This document shows, piece after piece, positions 38,542 through 48,007 of a stretch of 64,000 nucleotides of DNA; the first letter of the stretch is position 1; the number at the start of each line of letters is the position of its first letter. The notes below the pieces were generated by a model. It had not been told where the DNA came from, ran no database searches, and saw nothing but the letters and a program-made list of their open reading frames with translations. Origin of the DNA: Micromonospora arborensis (GTDB lineage: Bacteria > Actinomycetota > Actinomycetes > Mycobacteriales > Micromonosporaceae); the NCBI RefSeq assembly GCF_003205615.1, contig NZ_PYBV01000035.1:1-64000 (forward strand), read 5' to 3'. A program made the translations under genes and the position numbers.

Positions 38542-39264
38542 TCACCCGGCGTCCGGCACAGGCGCGTACGGCTGCTCGGCCGCCTGCTCGTCGAGGTGCC
38601 CGTCGTGGATGCGGATCACCCGGTCGGCCAAGGCCATCATCACGGTGTCGTGCGTCGACACCAGTACGGTGACGCCTTCGGACTCCACTATCCCGCGCAG
38701 CAGGGCCATCACCGACAGGCCGGTCTCGGCGTCCAGTTGCCCGGTGGGCTCGTCGGCGAGTAGGAGCCGGGGCGAGGCGGCCAGCGCGCGGGCGATCGCC
38801 ACCCGCTGCTGCTGGCCGCCGGACAGCTCGGCCGGCCGCTGTCGAGCGTGGTCGGCCAGGCCGATCAGCTCCAGCAGCAACTCGACCCGCCGCTCGCGCT
38901 CGGTTGGGGCGACACGGGCCATCCGCAGCGGGGCCGCGACGTTCTCCGCGGCCGACAGCACCGGGATCAACCCGAAGCTCTGGAAGACGTACGACACCTT
39001 CTCGCGCCGCAGCCGGGACAGGCCGTCCTCGTCGAGCGTGGTGACGTCGGTACCGTCGACGTGCACGCTGCCGGCGTCCGGGCGGTCCAGGCCGCCGATG
39101 ACGTTGAGCAGGGTGGTCTTGCCCGAGCCGGACCGGCCGACGAGCGCCACCATCGAACCGGCGGCCACGTCGAACGACACGCCGCGCAGGGCGTGTACGA
39201 CGGTCGGCCCGGTGCGGAAGCGCCGGTGTACGCCGCGCACGCGCAGCAGCGGCTCGCCGCTCAT
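38542..39264 (-). CDS. ABC transporter ATPase, LolD/MacB type (240 aa)
   Basis: ATPase with Walker A GRSGSGKTT, Q-loop VFQSFGLIP, signature LSGGQQQRVAIARAL, Walker B LLLADEPTGQLD and switch STHD. The compact size and HALRGVSFDV start place it with LolD/MacB-type ATPases that drive FtsX permeases. The ATG overlaps the stop of the upstream ATPase gene (ATGA). Confidence 0.93.
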   Translation of the reverse strand: MSGEPLLRVRGVHRRFRTGPTVVHALRGVSFDVAAGSMVALVGRSGSGKTTLLNVIGGLDRPDAGSVHVDGTDVTTLDEDGLSRLRREKVSYVFQSFGLIPVLSAAENVAAPLRMARVAPTERERRVELLLELIGLADHARQRPAELSGGQQQRVAIARALAASPRLLLADEPTGQLDAETGLSVMALLRGIVESEGVTVLVSTHDTVMMALADRVIRIHDGHLDEQAAEQPYAPVPDAG

Positions 39265-40193
39265 TCGCCGCTTCCCGAGTCGGGGCGGATCGTGATGTGG
39301 TCGGGTTCCAGGGCCAGCCGGACCCGTCGGGTCAGCGCCAGCGCCTGGCGGAACTCGCGGGGCACCTGGACCCGCCCGGCCCGGTCCATCACTGCGTACT
39401 CCTCGGCGATCATGTGCGTGTCGCCCTCCGCGTCGGTGGTGGTGCGGCGCAGCACCTCGCTGCTGGTGCGCCCGTCCCGGATCGCGATGGTCCGTTCGAC
39501 CTGGCCGCTGACCTCCGGATCGTGGGTCACCACGACAACGGTGACGCCGTAGCGCCGGTTGACGTCCCGCAGCACGCCGAAGACCTCCGCGGACGTGGCG
39601 GCGTCCAGCTCGCCGGTCGGCTCGTCGGCGAGCAGGACCCGCGGCTGGTTGGCCAGCGCCACCGCGATCGCGACCCGCATCTGCTGCCCTCCGGAGAGTT
39701 GCCCGGGGCGCCGATCGGCGCAGTCGGCGACACCGAGGCCGTCCAGCAGTTCGGCCGCGCGCTCCCGGCGCTCCTCCTTCGGGGTACGGGCCGCCGTCAT
39801 CGGCAGGTCCACCATCTCCCGTGCGGTCAGGTAAGGGATCAGGTTGCTCGCCGTCTGCTGCCGTACGAACCCGACGGTGTGCCGCCGGTAGTTCACCCGG
39901 TCGGCGCGGGACATCGCCAGCAGATTCCACTCCTCGACCCGGACCCGCCCGGCGGTGGGGGCGTCGATGCCGGCCAGGATGGAAAGCAGCGTCGACTTGC
40001 CCGACCCGGAGGCACCGACGACGGCGACCAGTTCACCGCTCTGCACGGCCAGGTCCAGTCCCTGCAGTGCCTGCACCTCGATCGAACCGGTCTGGTAGAT
40101 CCGCACCAGGTTCTCGCAGACGATGAGCGCGTCCTGGCCGAACTCGGGCGCCCGCGCGGATGGCTGCGGCAGGGACAGCGGTGGGCTGGTCAT
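39261..40193 (-). CDS. ABC ATPase with C-terminal AbrB-like domain (310 aa)
   Basis: Residues 20-250 are a LolD/MacB-type ATPase (GASGSGKST, signature LSGGQQMRVAIAVAL, DEPTGELD, VVTHDPEV). Residues about 260-300 (AVMDRAGRVQVPREFRQAL) match the swapped-hairpin AbrB/SpoVT DNA-binding-type fold, an uncommon addition to an ABC ATPase. ATG 40193 follows GGAGAAGG. First gene of the cluster. The extra domain may dimerise the ATPase or bind DNA (inference). Confidence 0.88.
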   Translation of the reverse strand: MTSPPLSLPQPSARAPEFGQDALIVCENLVRIYQTGSIEVQALQGLDLAVQSGELVAVVGASGSGKSTLLSILAGIDAPTAGRVRVEEWNLLAMSRADRVNYRRHTVGFVRQQTASNLIPYLTAREMVDLPMTAARTPKEERRERAAELLDGLGVADCADRRPGQLSGGQQMRVAIAVALANQPRVLLADEPTGELDAATSAEVFGVLRDVNRRYGVTVVVVTHDPEVSGQVERTIAIRDGRTSSEVLRRTTTDAEGDTHMIAEEYAVMDRAGRVQVPREFRQALALTRRVRLALEPDHITIRPDSGSGE

Positions 40194-40397
40194 CGCCTTC
40201 TCCGTCCGGGTTGTGCCGACGTCGAGCCAGCCTCCAGATTGAAGCAGTTTCGCAATCGGCGGCTCAGTTGACCATGCCCTGGGCGGCATTCCTGCATTGT
40301 GGACGAGGGACCTCCACCTGCCGAGCGACGACGAGGCCGAGGGAGATGCCTGACAACGCGCTGGCGGTGCTGGTCGGACCTTGCGAGACTCTGACCT

Positions 40398-41045
40398 GTG
40401 CGAGAGCCGGACCGCTTCCGAGCCGCCGTGCACGGCTGGGCGGCCGGCGGTACGGACGTCGCGGCAGCCGCCACAGTGGCCCGCGAGCTGGCCGGCGAGC
40501 TGAGCACCGTCGTGCTCGTCGAGGGGTTCAGTGACCAGTGCGCGGTGGAGACCCTCGCTGAGCGGCGTGACCGTGACCTGGCCGGCGAGGGTGTGATCGT
40601 CCTGCCGATCGGCGGCGCGATGGGTGTCGCCCGGTACTTGCGGCTCTTCGGCGGGCAGGGGCTGGCGCTGACCGTACGAGGGCTCTGCGACGAGGCCGAG
40701 GAGGGCTTCTTCCGGCGCGGGCTGGAGCAGGCCGGCTTCGGCACCGACCTGAGCCGCTCGGCGATGGAGGCGCTCGGCTTCCACGTGTGCGTGGCCGACC
40801 TGGAGGACGAGCTGATCCGCGCTCTCGGCAGCGCCGGTGTCGAGCGGGTCATCGACGCCGAGGGCGATCTGGCCAGGTTCCGGGTCTTCCAGAACCAGCC
40901 CGCGCAGCGCGGGCGGACGATCGAGCGGCAACTGCGCCGCTTCCTGGGCACGATGAGCGGCCGCAAGGCGCGTTACGCTCGCGCGCTCGTCCGCGCCTGC
41001 GACCCGGGGGCCATCCCACGGCCACTGGATCGGCTGCTCACCTGA
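40398..41045 (+). CDS. Stand-alone TOPRIM/OLD-like protein (215 aa)
   Basis: A TOPRIM fold is the only recognisable domain. The conserved Glu lies in VVLVEGFSDQCAVETL (about 40-55), then IVLPIGGAM, and an acidic VADLEDELIRALG (about 132). It resembles the C-terminal nuclease/nucleotidyltransferase half of OLD-family proteins but lacks the ABC ATPase half. GAGACT (40385-40390) is 7 bases before GTG 40398. It could act in DNA processing or as an orphan defence component; no partner is adjacent. Confidence 0.75.
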   Translation: MREPDRFRAAVHGWAAGGTDVAAAATVARELAGELSTVVLVEGFSDQCAVETLAERRDRDLAGEGVIVLPIGGAMGVARYLRLFGGQGLALTVRGLCDEAEEGFFRRGLEQAGFGTDLSRSAMEALGFHVCVADLEDELIRALGSAGVERVIDAEGDLARFRVFQNQPAQRGRTIERQLRRFLGTMSGRKARYARALVRACDPGAIPRPLDRLLT

Positions 41046-41121
41046 CGGTTCTGCCACGAGCAGATCCGCCACCGGCGAACAGAGGTGCCATCCGCCGACC
41101 CGCGCCGGCATGGTGGAGCGC

Positions 41122-42111
41122 ATGAGATTGCTGGTGCTGGGCGGTACGGGTTTCGTGGGCGGGGCGACGGTCACCGAGGCGGTGCGCCGTGGCTGGTCGG
41201 TGACCGTGTTCAATCGGGGGCTGCACGGCACGGTGCCGGCCGGCGTACACCGGTTGCGGGGTGACCGCACCGAGCCGGACGGTCTGGCGGCTCTGGCGGG
41301 CGGCGAGTGGGATCTGGTCGTCGACACCTGGGATGGCGCCCCGCGGGGGGTGCGGGAAGCGGCCCGCGTACTGGTCGGGTCGGTCGGGCACTACGCCTAC
41401 ATCTCCAGCGGCTCGGTGTACGCCCCACCGGTGCCCGCGCACGTCGGCGAGGAGGCGCCCACAGTGGATGGATCTGCCGACGCAACCGAGGGGGACTACG
41501 CGCAGTGCAAGATGGGCGGTGAGCTGGCCGCGACCGAGGTCTTCGGCGAGCGGGCGTTGCTGGTCCGCGCCGGGCTGATCCTCGGCCCGGGTGAGGACAT
41601 CGGCCGGCTGCCCTGGTGGCTACAGCGGGTGGCCCGCGGTGGCGACGTGCTCGCGCCCGGCCCGGAGGACCTGCCCGTGCAGTACGTCGACGTGCGCGAC
41701 CTGGCCGGGTGGACGCTCGACCGGGCGGTCGAAGGGATCGGCGGCGCGTTCAACGTCATCAGCCGTTCGGGGCACACCACGATGGGTGAGCTGCTGGCGT
41801 CGGTCGTCGCGGTGGCCGGCTCCGACGCCCGGCTGCGGTGGACCGACCCGGAGCCGATCCTGGCCGCCGGCGTGGTCCCCTGGAACGATCTGCCGATCTG
41901 GATTCCGCGCGACCACGAGTTCCGGTGGTTGCAGGAGCGCGGGGTGGAGAAGGCGTACGCGGCGGGGTTGACCTGCCGACCGGTGGCCGACACGGTCGCC
42001 GACACCTGGCAGTGGCTGCGCTCGGTCGGGTCGGTGCCGCCGCGCGCCGGCCGTCCGGCCCGGGTGACGGTGGGGCTGGACGCCGAGCGGGAGGCGGCGC
42101 TGCTCGCCTGA
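41122..42111 (+). CDS. NAD-dependent epimerase/SDR-type protein (329 aa)
   Basis: Extended SDR with VLGGTGFVGGATVTEAVRRG (Rossmann start), ISSGSVY, a YAQCKMGGE block corresponding to YxxxK, and NVISRSGHTTMGELL near the substrate region. Such proteins change sugars or isoprenoid/chlorophyll-type substrates; here the target is unclear. ATG 41122 follows GGAG closely; ATG 41110 is an alternative. Stands alone. Confidence 0.85.
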   Translation: MRLLVLGGTGFVGGATVTEAVRRGWSVTVFNRGLHGTVPAGVHRLRGDRTEPDGLAALAGGEWDLVVDTWDGAPRGVREAARVLVGSVGHYAYISSGSVYAPPVPAHVGEEAPTVDGSADATEGDYAQCKMGGELAATEVFGERALLVRAGLILGPGEDIGRLPWWLQRVARGGDVLAPGPEDLPVQYVDVRDLAGWTLDRAVEGIGGAFNVISRSGHTTMGELLASVVAVAGSDARLRWTDPEPILAAGVVPWNDLPIWIPRDHEFRWLQERGVEKAYAAGLTCRPVADTVADTWQWLRSVGSVPPRAGRPARVTVGLDAEREAALLA

Positions 42112-42119
42112 CCGGGCGG

Positions 42120-42154
42120 GCCGGTGGTGCCGAGGTCAGGTCGGCACCACCGGC
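42120..42154. terminator. Bidirectional terminator
   Basis: 14-bp perfect stem (arms 42120-42133 and 42141-42154, loop GGTCAGG) between the convergent epimerase-like and universal stress protein genes. Confidence 0.82.
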
Positions 42155-42175
42155 AGGTCCAGCACCTCGCCGATG

Positions 42176-43033
42176 TCAGCGTTCCCGGACCACCGCGACC
42201 GGGCAGTTGGCGTGCTGGATGAGCTGCTGGCTGACCGAGCCGAGCAGCATCCCGGCCAGCCCGCCCCGGCCCCGGCTGCCGACCACCACCAGCCGCGCGT
42301 CACGACTCACCTCGATCAGCATCGCCGCCGGGCTGGCCGGGACCAGGTCGACGGTCATGTCCAGCTCGGGGAACGTCCGTCGCCACGGTTCCAGCGCCTG
42401 CTCCACCGCGGCCCGCTCGTCGGGCACCCCGGCCGCCCCGCCAGGGCCCGGTGTCCAGGCGTGCAGGATCCGCAGCGGCACCTGCCGCTGCGCCGCCCGT
42501 TCCGCCGCGAAGCCGAGGGCCACCAGCGACGGTTGCGAGCCGTCCGCGCCGACCGCGACCGGGCCGGTCGACGCGTCGACCGGAGCGCGGTCGGCCCCGT
42601 CCCGGACCACCACGACCGGGCAGTGTGCGTGGGCGGCTACCGACACCGCCGTCGACCCGGCCAGCAGACCTCCGAATCCGCCGTGGCCGCGACTGCCGAG
42701 CACCAGCATCCCGGCCTCGGCCGAGCGTTCCTGCAACACCAGGGCAGGTGGCCCGTCGTACACCTGGCCGGTGACCGTCAGCCCGGGGTGGGTGGCGGTG
42801 GCGTCCGCCGCGGCCTTGCGGACCAGCTCCTCGACCTGCCGGCGGGCGGTCTCGTCCGGCCAGACCCCGGGCGCCACGCCCGGACCGACCCAGCCGGCCA
42901 CGGTCAGCCATTCGAAGACGTACGCCAGCCGCACCGGTTGGCCGCTGTGCCGAGCCTCCTCCAGCGCCCAGTCCACGGCCACCGAGGCGTCGGTGGAGCC
43001 GTCGTAGCCGACCAGGATCTCCGCGTCACGCAC
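42176..43033 (-). CDS. Tandem universal stress protein (285 aa)
   Basis: Two UspA domains (about 1-140 and 150-285), each with a full ATP motif: GSRGHGGFGGLLAGSTA and GSRGRGGLAGMLLGSVS. This form matches the two-domain stress proteins of dormant mycobacteria. AGGAG lies before GTG 43033. It directly follows the phosphoketolase (11 bases), so the two are likely co-transcribed. Confidence 0.92.
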   Translation of the reverse strand: MRDAEILVGYDGSTDASVAVDWALEEARHSGQPVRLAYVFEWLTVAGWVGPGVAPGVWPDETARRQVEELVRKAAADATATHPGLTVTGQVYDGPPALVLQERSAEAGMLVLGSRGHGGFGGLLAGSTAVSVAAHAHCPVVVVRDGADRAPVDASTGPVAVGADGSQPSLVALGFAAERAAQRQVPLRILHAWTPGPGGAAGVPDERAAVEQALEPWRRTFPELDMTVDLVPASPAAMLIEVSRDARLVVVGSRGRGGLAGMLLGSVSQQLIQHANCPVAVVRER

Positions 43034-43043
43034 GTCGTACTCC

Positions 43044-45437
43044 TCAGGGGTTGGTCGGGTCGGTCTCGCGGACCCAGCGCCACTCGGCGACCTGGGGGTC
43101 GTCCTCGCCGTACCGACGGGTGTAGTCGCGGGCCGACTGCCGGGCGTCGACCATCCGCTGGCGCAGGTGCGCGGCGCGGGCGGCCAGCCCGGGCACCCGG
43201 TCGATGACGTCGATGACCAGGTGGAAGCGGTCCAGGTCGTTGAGCATCACCATGTCGAACGGGGTGGTGGTGGTGCCCTCCTCCTTGTAGCCGCGCACGT
43301 GCAGGTTCTCGTGGTTGCTGCGGCGGTAGGTGAGTCGGTGGATCAGCCACGGGTAGCCGTGGTAGGCGAAGATGATCGGCCGGTCCTCGGTGAAGATGGT
43401 GTCGAACTCGTTGTCGGTGAGGCCGTGCGGATGCTCGGTGTCCGGCTGGAGCCGCATCAGGTCGACCACGTTGACCAGCCGCACCTTCAGCTCCGGGAGG
43501 TGCTGGCGCAGCAGCTCGGCGGCGGCCAACGCCTCCAGGGTGGGCACGTCCCCGCAGCAGGCGAGCACCACGTCCGGCACGCTGCCGCCGTCGTTGCTGG
43601 CCCACTCCCAGATCCCCAGGCCACGGCGGGTGTGCTGGATCGCCTCGGTCATCGTCAGCCAGTTCGGCGCCGCCTGCTTACCGGCCACCACCACGTTGAT
43701 GTAGTGCCGGCTGCGGAGGCAGTGATCCATCGTGGCGAGCAGGGTGTTGGCGTCCGGCGGCAGATAGACCCGCACGACCTCGGCCTTCTTGTTGACCACG
43801 TGGTCGATGAAGCCCGGGTCCTGGTGGGAGAAGCCGTTGTGGTCCTGACGCCAGACGTGGCTGGACAGCAGGTAGTTCAGCGAGGCGATCGGCTGCCGCC
43901 ACGGGATGCTCCGGGTCACCTTCAGCCACTTGGCGTGCTGGTTGAGCATCGAGTCGACGATGTGGATGAACGCCTCGTAGCTGGTGAACACGCCGTGCCG
44001 GCCGGTCAGCAGGTAACCCTCCAGCCAGCCCTGGCACAGGTGCTCGGAGAGCACCTCCATGACCCGACCATCGGGGGAGAGGTGGTCGTCGCCGGGCACG
44101 GTGGCGGCCACCCAGGTCCGGCCGGTCACCTCGAACGCGGCGCCCAACCGGTTGGACGCGATCTCGTCCGGGCCGAACAGCCGGAAGGTCTCCGGGTTGG
44201 CGCTGATGACGTCGCGGATCCACGGCCCGAGCACCCCGGTCGCGCCGGCCATCGGCTCGCCCGGTTCGGGGACCTCCACGCCGTAGTCACGGAAGTCCGG
44301 CAGGGACAGGTCGCGCAGCACCACGCCGCCGTTGGCGACCGGGTTGGCGCTCATCCGCCGGTCACCGCGTGGCGGCAGCGTCCGCAACTCGTCCACCGGC
44401 GCACCTGTCGCGTCGAACAGTTCCTCGGGCCGGTAGCTGCGCAGCCACCGCTCCAACTCGGCCAGGTGCGCCGGTTTGTCGCGGACCCCCGACAGGGGCA
44501 CCTGGTGGGCGCGGTACGTGCCCTCCACCTGGGTGCCGTCGACCTCGCGCGGGCCGGTCCAGCCCTTCGGCGTACGCAGAATGATCATCGGCCAGCGGGG
44601 ACGTTCGATGACACCACCGGAGCGGGCCCGTCGCTGGATCTCGGCGATCTCGTCCAGCACGCGGTCCAACGTCGCCGCGAGGGCCCGGTGCACCTGGGCG
44701 GGCTCGTCGCCGGCCACCACGTACGGCTGGTAGCCCGAACCCCGCAGGAGGTCGAGCAGGTCGGCCTCGGGGATCCGGGCCAGCACCGTCGGGTTGGCGA
44801 TCTTGTAGCCGTTGAGGTGCAGGATCGGCAGCACCGCACCGTCGCGCGCCGGGTTGAGGAACACGTTGGAGAGCCAGCTCCCGGCCAGCGGCCCGGTCTC
44901 CGCCTCGCCGTCGCCGACCACGCAGGCCACCACGAGATCCGGGTGGTCGAACGCGGCGCCGTAGGCGTGGCTCAACGCGTACCCCAGCTCGCCGCCCTCG
45001 TGGATCGAACCCGGCACGTCCGACGCGACGTGGCTGGGGATGCCGCCCGGGAAGGAGAACTGGCGGAACAGCTTGGCCATCCCGACCTCGTCGCGTGCGA
45101 CGTCGTGGTAGCGCTCCGACCAGGTGCCCTCCAGCCAGGTGTTGGCCACGATGGCCGGGCCGCCGTGGCCGGGGCCGGTGATCAGCATGGCGTTGAGGTC
45201 GCGCGCCACGATCACCCGGTTGAGGTGGGCGTAGATCAGGTTGAGCCCGGGGCTGGTGCCCCAGTGCCCGAGCAGCCGAGGCTTGATGTCGTCAGGGGTC
45301 AGCGGTTCCCGGAGCAGCGGGTTGTCCAGCAGGTAGATCTGCCCGACGGTGAGGTAGTTCGCCGCGCGCCAGTAGGCGTCCAGGCGGCGCAGTTCGTCGT
45401 CGGTGAGGGCGCGCTGCACGTCGAGAGCGGTGTCCAT
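43044..45437 (-). CDS. xfp: Phosphoketolase (xylulose-5-P/fructose-6-P), 797 aa
   Basis: Thiamine-diphosphate enzyme cleaving xylulose-5-P (and often fructose-6-P) to acetyl-P. Markers are [36 protein letters not shown], the TPP motif [30 protein letters not shown] and [15 protein letters not shown]. The length of about 800 residues is normal. Two adjacent ATGs (45440, 45437) are possible, and AGAGG favours the second. It is flanked by two universal stress protein genes on the same strand, a pattern suggesting a low-oxygen or stationary-phase unit. No acetate kinase gene is adjacent. Confidence 0.96.
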   Translation of the reverse strand: MDTALDVQRALTDDELRRLDAYWRAANYLTVGQIYLLDNPLLREPLTPDDIKPRLLGHWGTSPGLNLIYAHLNRVIVARDLNAMLITGPGHGGPAIVANTWLEGTWSERYHDVARDEVGMAKLFRQFSFPGGIPSHVASDVPGSIHEGGELGYALSHAYGAAFDHPDLVVACVVGDGEAETGPLAGSWLSNVFLNPARDGAVLPILHLNGYKIANPTVLARIPEADLLDLLRGSGYQPYVVAGDEPAQVHRALAATLDRVLDEIAEIQRRARSGGVIERPRWPMIILRTPKGWTGPREVDGTQVEGTYRAHQVPLSGVRDKPAHLAELERWLRSYRPEELFDATGAPVDELRTLPPRGDRRMSANPVANGGVVLRDLSLPDFRDYGVEVPEPGEPMAGATGVLGPWIRDVISANPETFRLFGPDEIASNRLGAAFEVTGRTWVAATVPGDDHLSPDGRVMEVLSEHLCQGWLEGYLLTGRHGVFTSYEAFIHIVDSMLNQHAKWLKVTRSIPWRQPIASLNYLLSSHVWRQDHNGFSHQDPGFIDHVVNKKAEVVRVYLPPDANTLLATMDHCLRSRHYINVVVAGKQAAPNWLTMTEAIQHTRRGLGIWEWASNDGGSVPDVVLACCGDVPTLEALAAAELLRQHLPELKVRLVNVVDLMRLQPDTEHPHGLTDNEFDTIFTEDRPIIFAYHGYPWLIHRLTYRRSNHENLHVRGYKEEGTTTTPFDMVMLNDLDRFHLVIDVIDRVPGLAARAAHLRQRMVDARQSARDYTRRYGEDDPQVAEWRWVRETDPTNP

Positions 45438-45504
45438 CATGCTGCCTCTCGCGGGTAGGGGTGGGGCGTCCGGCGTCCAGCTTCGCCGCTGCGAACGCCC
45501 CGGG

Positions 45505-46365
45505 TCAGGGCCGTTGGTCCCGCACCGGGTGGGCGTCGGGCCCGGTCAGCGGCATCTCGGCCAGGCCCCGGACGACGATCACCGGGGCGGGGGAGTGGTA
45601 GAGCAGGGATTGGGCGACCGCGCCCAGCATGGCGCGTGCCGGTTCGTCGCCGCGGGCGGCGACCAGCGCCACCTGGGCCGTACGGGACGTGTCGACCAGC
45701 ACCTGACCGGGGTCCCCGCGAACCACCCGACACTCGGTGGGCACCGAACTGTTGCGGCTGGTGTGGCGGGCCAGGGCCTCGCTGAGCTGCTCGGCGACCG
45801 CGTCGACGTCCTCGTCGTACTCCACGACGCGCAGCGCCAGCAGTCGGGCGCCCCGTCGGGCGGCGCACTCCACGGCCCACTGCAGAGCGAGGTGCGAGCT
45901 GGGCGAGCCGTCCACACCGACCAGCACCGGGCCCTGCGGCGGCGGCTCGCGGCGGACCACCAGCAGCGGGCAGCCGGCCCGCGCGGCCAACTGCACGGCG
46001 AGCGTGTCGGCCGGGACGCACTGGCCGCTGCCGGCCATCCCGCTGTCGCCGACCGCCAGCAGGAAGGCACCCTCGGACCGGCGGATGAGAGTGGCGAGCG
46101 TGGCGCTCTCGACGATCTCGCCGCCCACGGTCAGCTCCGGCTCGACCTGGTGGGCGAGTTGAGCGGCTCGGGTGATCAGATCCTCGGCCTCGGCACGGGG
46201 AGCGGCGACGGTGTCCGCGGCGAAGGCCGCGTGCCAGTCGAAGGTGTGCAGCAGGTGCAGGGGTCGGCCGTGCGCGGCGGCCTCCTGCGCGGCCTGTTCG
46301 ACGACCGGGAGGTCGAGATCCGAGCCGAGACCGACCAGCACCGCTGCATCGGCGGCTGCGGCCAT
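45505..46365 (-). CDS. Universal stress protein with degenerate ATP site (286 aa)
   Basis: Two UspA-like domains. In both, the G-2x-G-9x-G(S/T) ATP motif is weakened: the first has [10 protein letters not shown], the second [19 protein letters not shown] binding is therefore doubtful, unlike the partner at 42176. ATG 46365 follows GGGAGG by 8 bases. It is upstream of the phosphoketolase on the same strand, about 70 bases apart. Confidence 0.86.
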   Translation of the reverse strand: MAAAADAAVLVGLGSDLDLPVVEQAAQEAAAHGRPLHLLHTFDWHAAFAADTVAAPRAEAEDLITRAAQLAHQVEPELTVGGEIVESATLATLIRRSEGAFLLAVGDSGMAGSGQCVPADTLAVQLAARAGCPLLVVRREPPPQGPVLVGVDGSPSSHLALQWAVECAARRGARLLALRVVEYDEDVDAVAEQLSEALARHTSRNSSVPTECRVVRGDPGQVLVDTSRTAQVALVAARGDEPARAMLGAVAQSLLYHSPAPVIVVRGLAEMPLTGPDAHPVRDQRP

Positions 46366-46534
46366 CGACATCACCTCCCGGGCGTCGCGCCCGGCACGAC
46401 CACACTGTCCCTGACCGAGGGTAGTCGGATGGTCACGTCCGCGGGGCGGTTGTGGGTTCTCGGTGCAGCTCGTCAGCTAGCGGTGGGGGAAGGTGCACGC
46501 TGACATGGCCATGTTCACAGGCGTCCACGCTGGC

Positions 46535-46540
46535 TAGCGT
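46535..46540 (+). promoter_or_regulatory. Leaderless-type -10 box of the LLM gene
   Basis: TAGCGT ends 7 bases before GTG 46548; TTCACA at 46514 may serve as a -35 box. Confidence 0.55.
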
Positions 46541-46547
46541 AGGGCTC

Positions 46548-47399
46548 GTGCAGATTGGCGTGAACGTTCCGAACTTCGGGCCGGGTACCGACCCCGACAT
46601 GTTGCGACAGTGGGCGCAGACGGTCGAGGGTCTCGGCTTCGACCTGCTGATGGTCTCCGACCACATCGCGATCACCCCGGACGTGGCCGAGCAGTATCCG
46701 GCGCCCTTCTACGAGCCGTTCACCACGCTGTCCTGGCTGGCCGGGGTGACCCGCCGGGTCCGGCTGGGCACGACCGTGCTCATCGTCGGGTACCGGCACC
46801 CGCTGCTCACCGCCCGGATGGCGGCGAACCTCAACCGGCTCAGCGGTGGCCGGCTCGTCCTCGGCGTCGGAGTCGGCTGGGCCCGGCAGGAGTTCGAGGC
46901 GCTCGGCGTGCCGTTCCGGCGGCGCGGCGCGCTGACCGACGAGTACCTGCACGCCATGCGCGAGGCCTGGCGGGACACCGACGACTACGACACGGCTGCG
47001 ATTCCGATCTGGGTCGGCGGCAACAGTGACGCCGGTATGCGCCGGGCGGTGCTGCTCGGTGACGCCTGGCACCCGCTGCGGTGCACGCCCGAGTGGCTGG
47101 CCGAGGCCGCCGGACGGCTGAAGGTCATCGCCGACGAACTGGATCGCCCGGTGCCCGCGTTGATGCCGCGCATCGCACTGCGGGAAACCCCTGAACCGGT
47201 CACCGCCCCGGACCGGCTGGCCGGTGTCGGCACCATCGACCAGATCGTCGCCGACCTCGACCGGATCCGTCTGCTCGGGGCGGAGACGGTGGTGCTCGAT
47301 CCGTTCAACGGTGACCTGACCGAGATCCGCCAGCCCGAACGCGCCTGGCGGACACTCGCCGCCGTGGCCGCGTACCACCGATCCCAGGAGGACCGATGA
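46548..47399 (+). CDS. LLM-class F420-dependent oxidoreductase (283 aa)
   Basis: Luciferase-like TIM barrel: IGVNVPNFGPG, SDHIAI, GTTVLIVGYRHPLLTARMAANLNRLSGGRLVLGVGVGW and IWVGGNSDAGMRRAV. In actinobacteria this subfamily usually carries F420. The frame is open upstream to 46452, but the -10 box and domain start set GTG 46548. The stop overlaps the deaminase start (ATGA), so the two form an operon. Substrate unknown. Confidence 0.92.
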   Translation: MQIGVNVPNFGPGTDPDMLRQWAQTVEGLGFDLLMVSDHIAITPDVAEQYPAPFYEPFTTLSWLAGVTRRVRLGTTVLIVGYRHPLLTARMAANLNRLSGGRLVLGVGVGWARQEFEALGVPFRRRGALTDEYLHAMREAWRDTDDYDTAAIPIWVGGNSDAGMRRAVLLGDAWHPLRCTPEWLAEAAGRLKVIADELDRPVPALMPRIALRETPEPVTAPDRLAGVGTIDQIVADLDRIRLLGAETVVLDPFNGDLTEIRQPERAWRTLAAVAAYHRSQEDR

Positions 47400-47821
47400 C
47401 CCCCGACGACGAGAAGTTCCTCCGCCGCGCCGTGGCGCTCGCCAGCCAGGCCGGGGCGTCCGGCGAACGCCCGTTCGCCTCGTTGCTTGTCGGCGCGGAC
47501 GGCACTGTCCTGATCGAGGACCACAACACCGTGGTCTCCGACTCGGACATCAGCGCCCACCCCGAGTTGAAGCTGGCCCGCTGGGCCGCTCGGGAACTCG
47601 CCCCCGACGTGGCCGCCGGCACCACCATGTTCACCAGTTGCCAGCCCTGCCCGATGTGCGCGACCGCGATCGACCGGTCCGGCCTCGGCCGGGTGGTGTA
47701 CGCCCTGTCCAGCGAGCAGTTCGAGGAGGTCAAACCGGCGACCCCGCCGCTGCCCCCGGTGCGCTACGAGGGGCCGGCGCTGTTCGACGAGGCCCGCCAG
47801 CCGATCGACGACTACTACTAG
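47396..47821 (+). CDS. Zinc-dependent cytidine/nucleoside deaminase-like protein (141 aa)
   Basis: Cytidine-deaminase fold with the zinc motif CQPCPMC (near 82-88). The usual HAE is HPE here (AHPELKLA), so the catalytic Glu is retained but Ala is changed to Pro. Length matches guanine/tRNA deaminase-like enzymes. ATG 47396 overlaps the LLM stop. Substrate is uncertain. Confidence 0.85.
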   Translation: MTPDDEKFLRRAVALASQAGASGERPFASLLVGADGTVLIEDHNTVVSDSDISAHPELKLARWAARELAPDVAAGTTMFTSCQPCPMCATAIDRSGLGRVVYALSSEQFEEVKPATPPLPPVRYEGPALFDEARQPIDDYY

Positions 47822-47835
47822 TTTCGAGCGGTGCT

Positions 47836-47871
47836 CACTGAGAACCCCCACGGATCTGGGGGTTCTCAGTG
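47836..47871. terminator. Terminator after the deaminase
   Basis: 14-bp perfect stem (arms 47836-47849 and 47858-47871, loop ACGGATCT). The 3' arm also forms the start of a 27-base sequence repeated at 50284. Confidence 0.88.
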
Positions 47872-47887
47872 CAGGTGATCCGGGGCG
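47861..47887. repeat. 27-base repeat, copy 1
   Basis: Begins GGTTCTCAGTGCAGGTGATC and matches 24 of 27 bases with the copy at 50284 in the same direction. The two flank the alpha/beta hydrolase and XRE regulator genes. Confidence 0.6.
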
Positions 47888-48007
47888 GCCGGCCCACCAG
47901 GACGCCGCGTCGCGGAGGCCAGGGCGACGCTGCCGTCGGTGGCGCTCTTGTGGGGATCGCCGGCGGCGCCGGCGAACGCGCCGCCGGACCGATCGTGAGC
48001 CCGTCGG

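Noticed and set aside
32537-38672. Long plus-strand frames opposite the ABC permeases
   Set aside because: They mirror codon positions of the minus-strand permeases and carry no protein motifs.
43167-45458. 763-residue plus-strand frame opposite phosphoketolase
   Set aside because: Phosphoketolase on the other strand has strong family motifs; this frame is a shadow.
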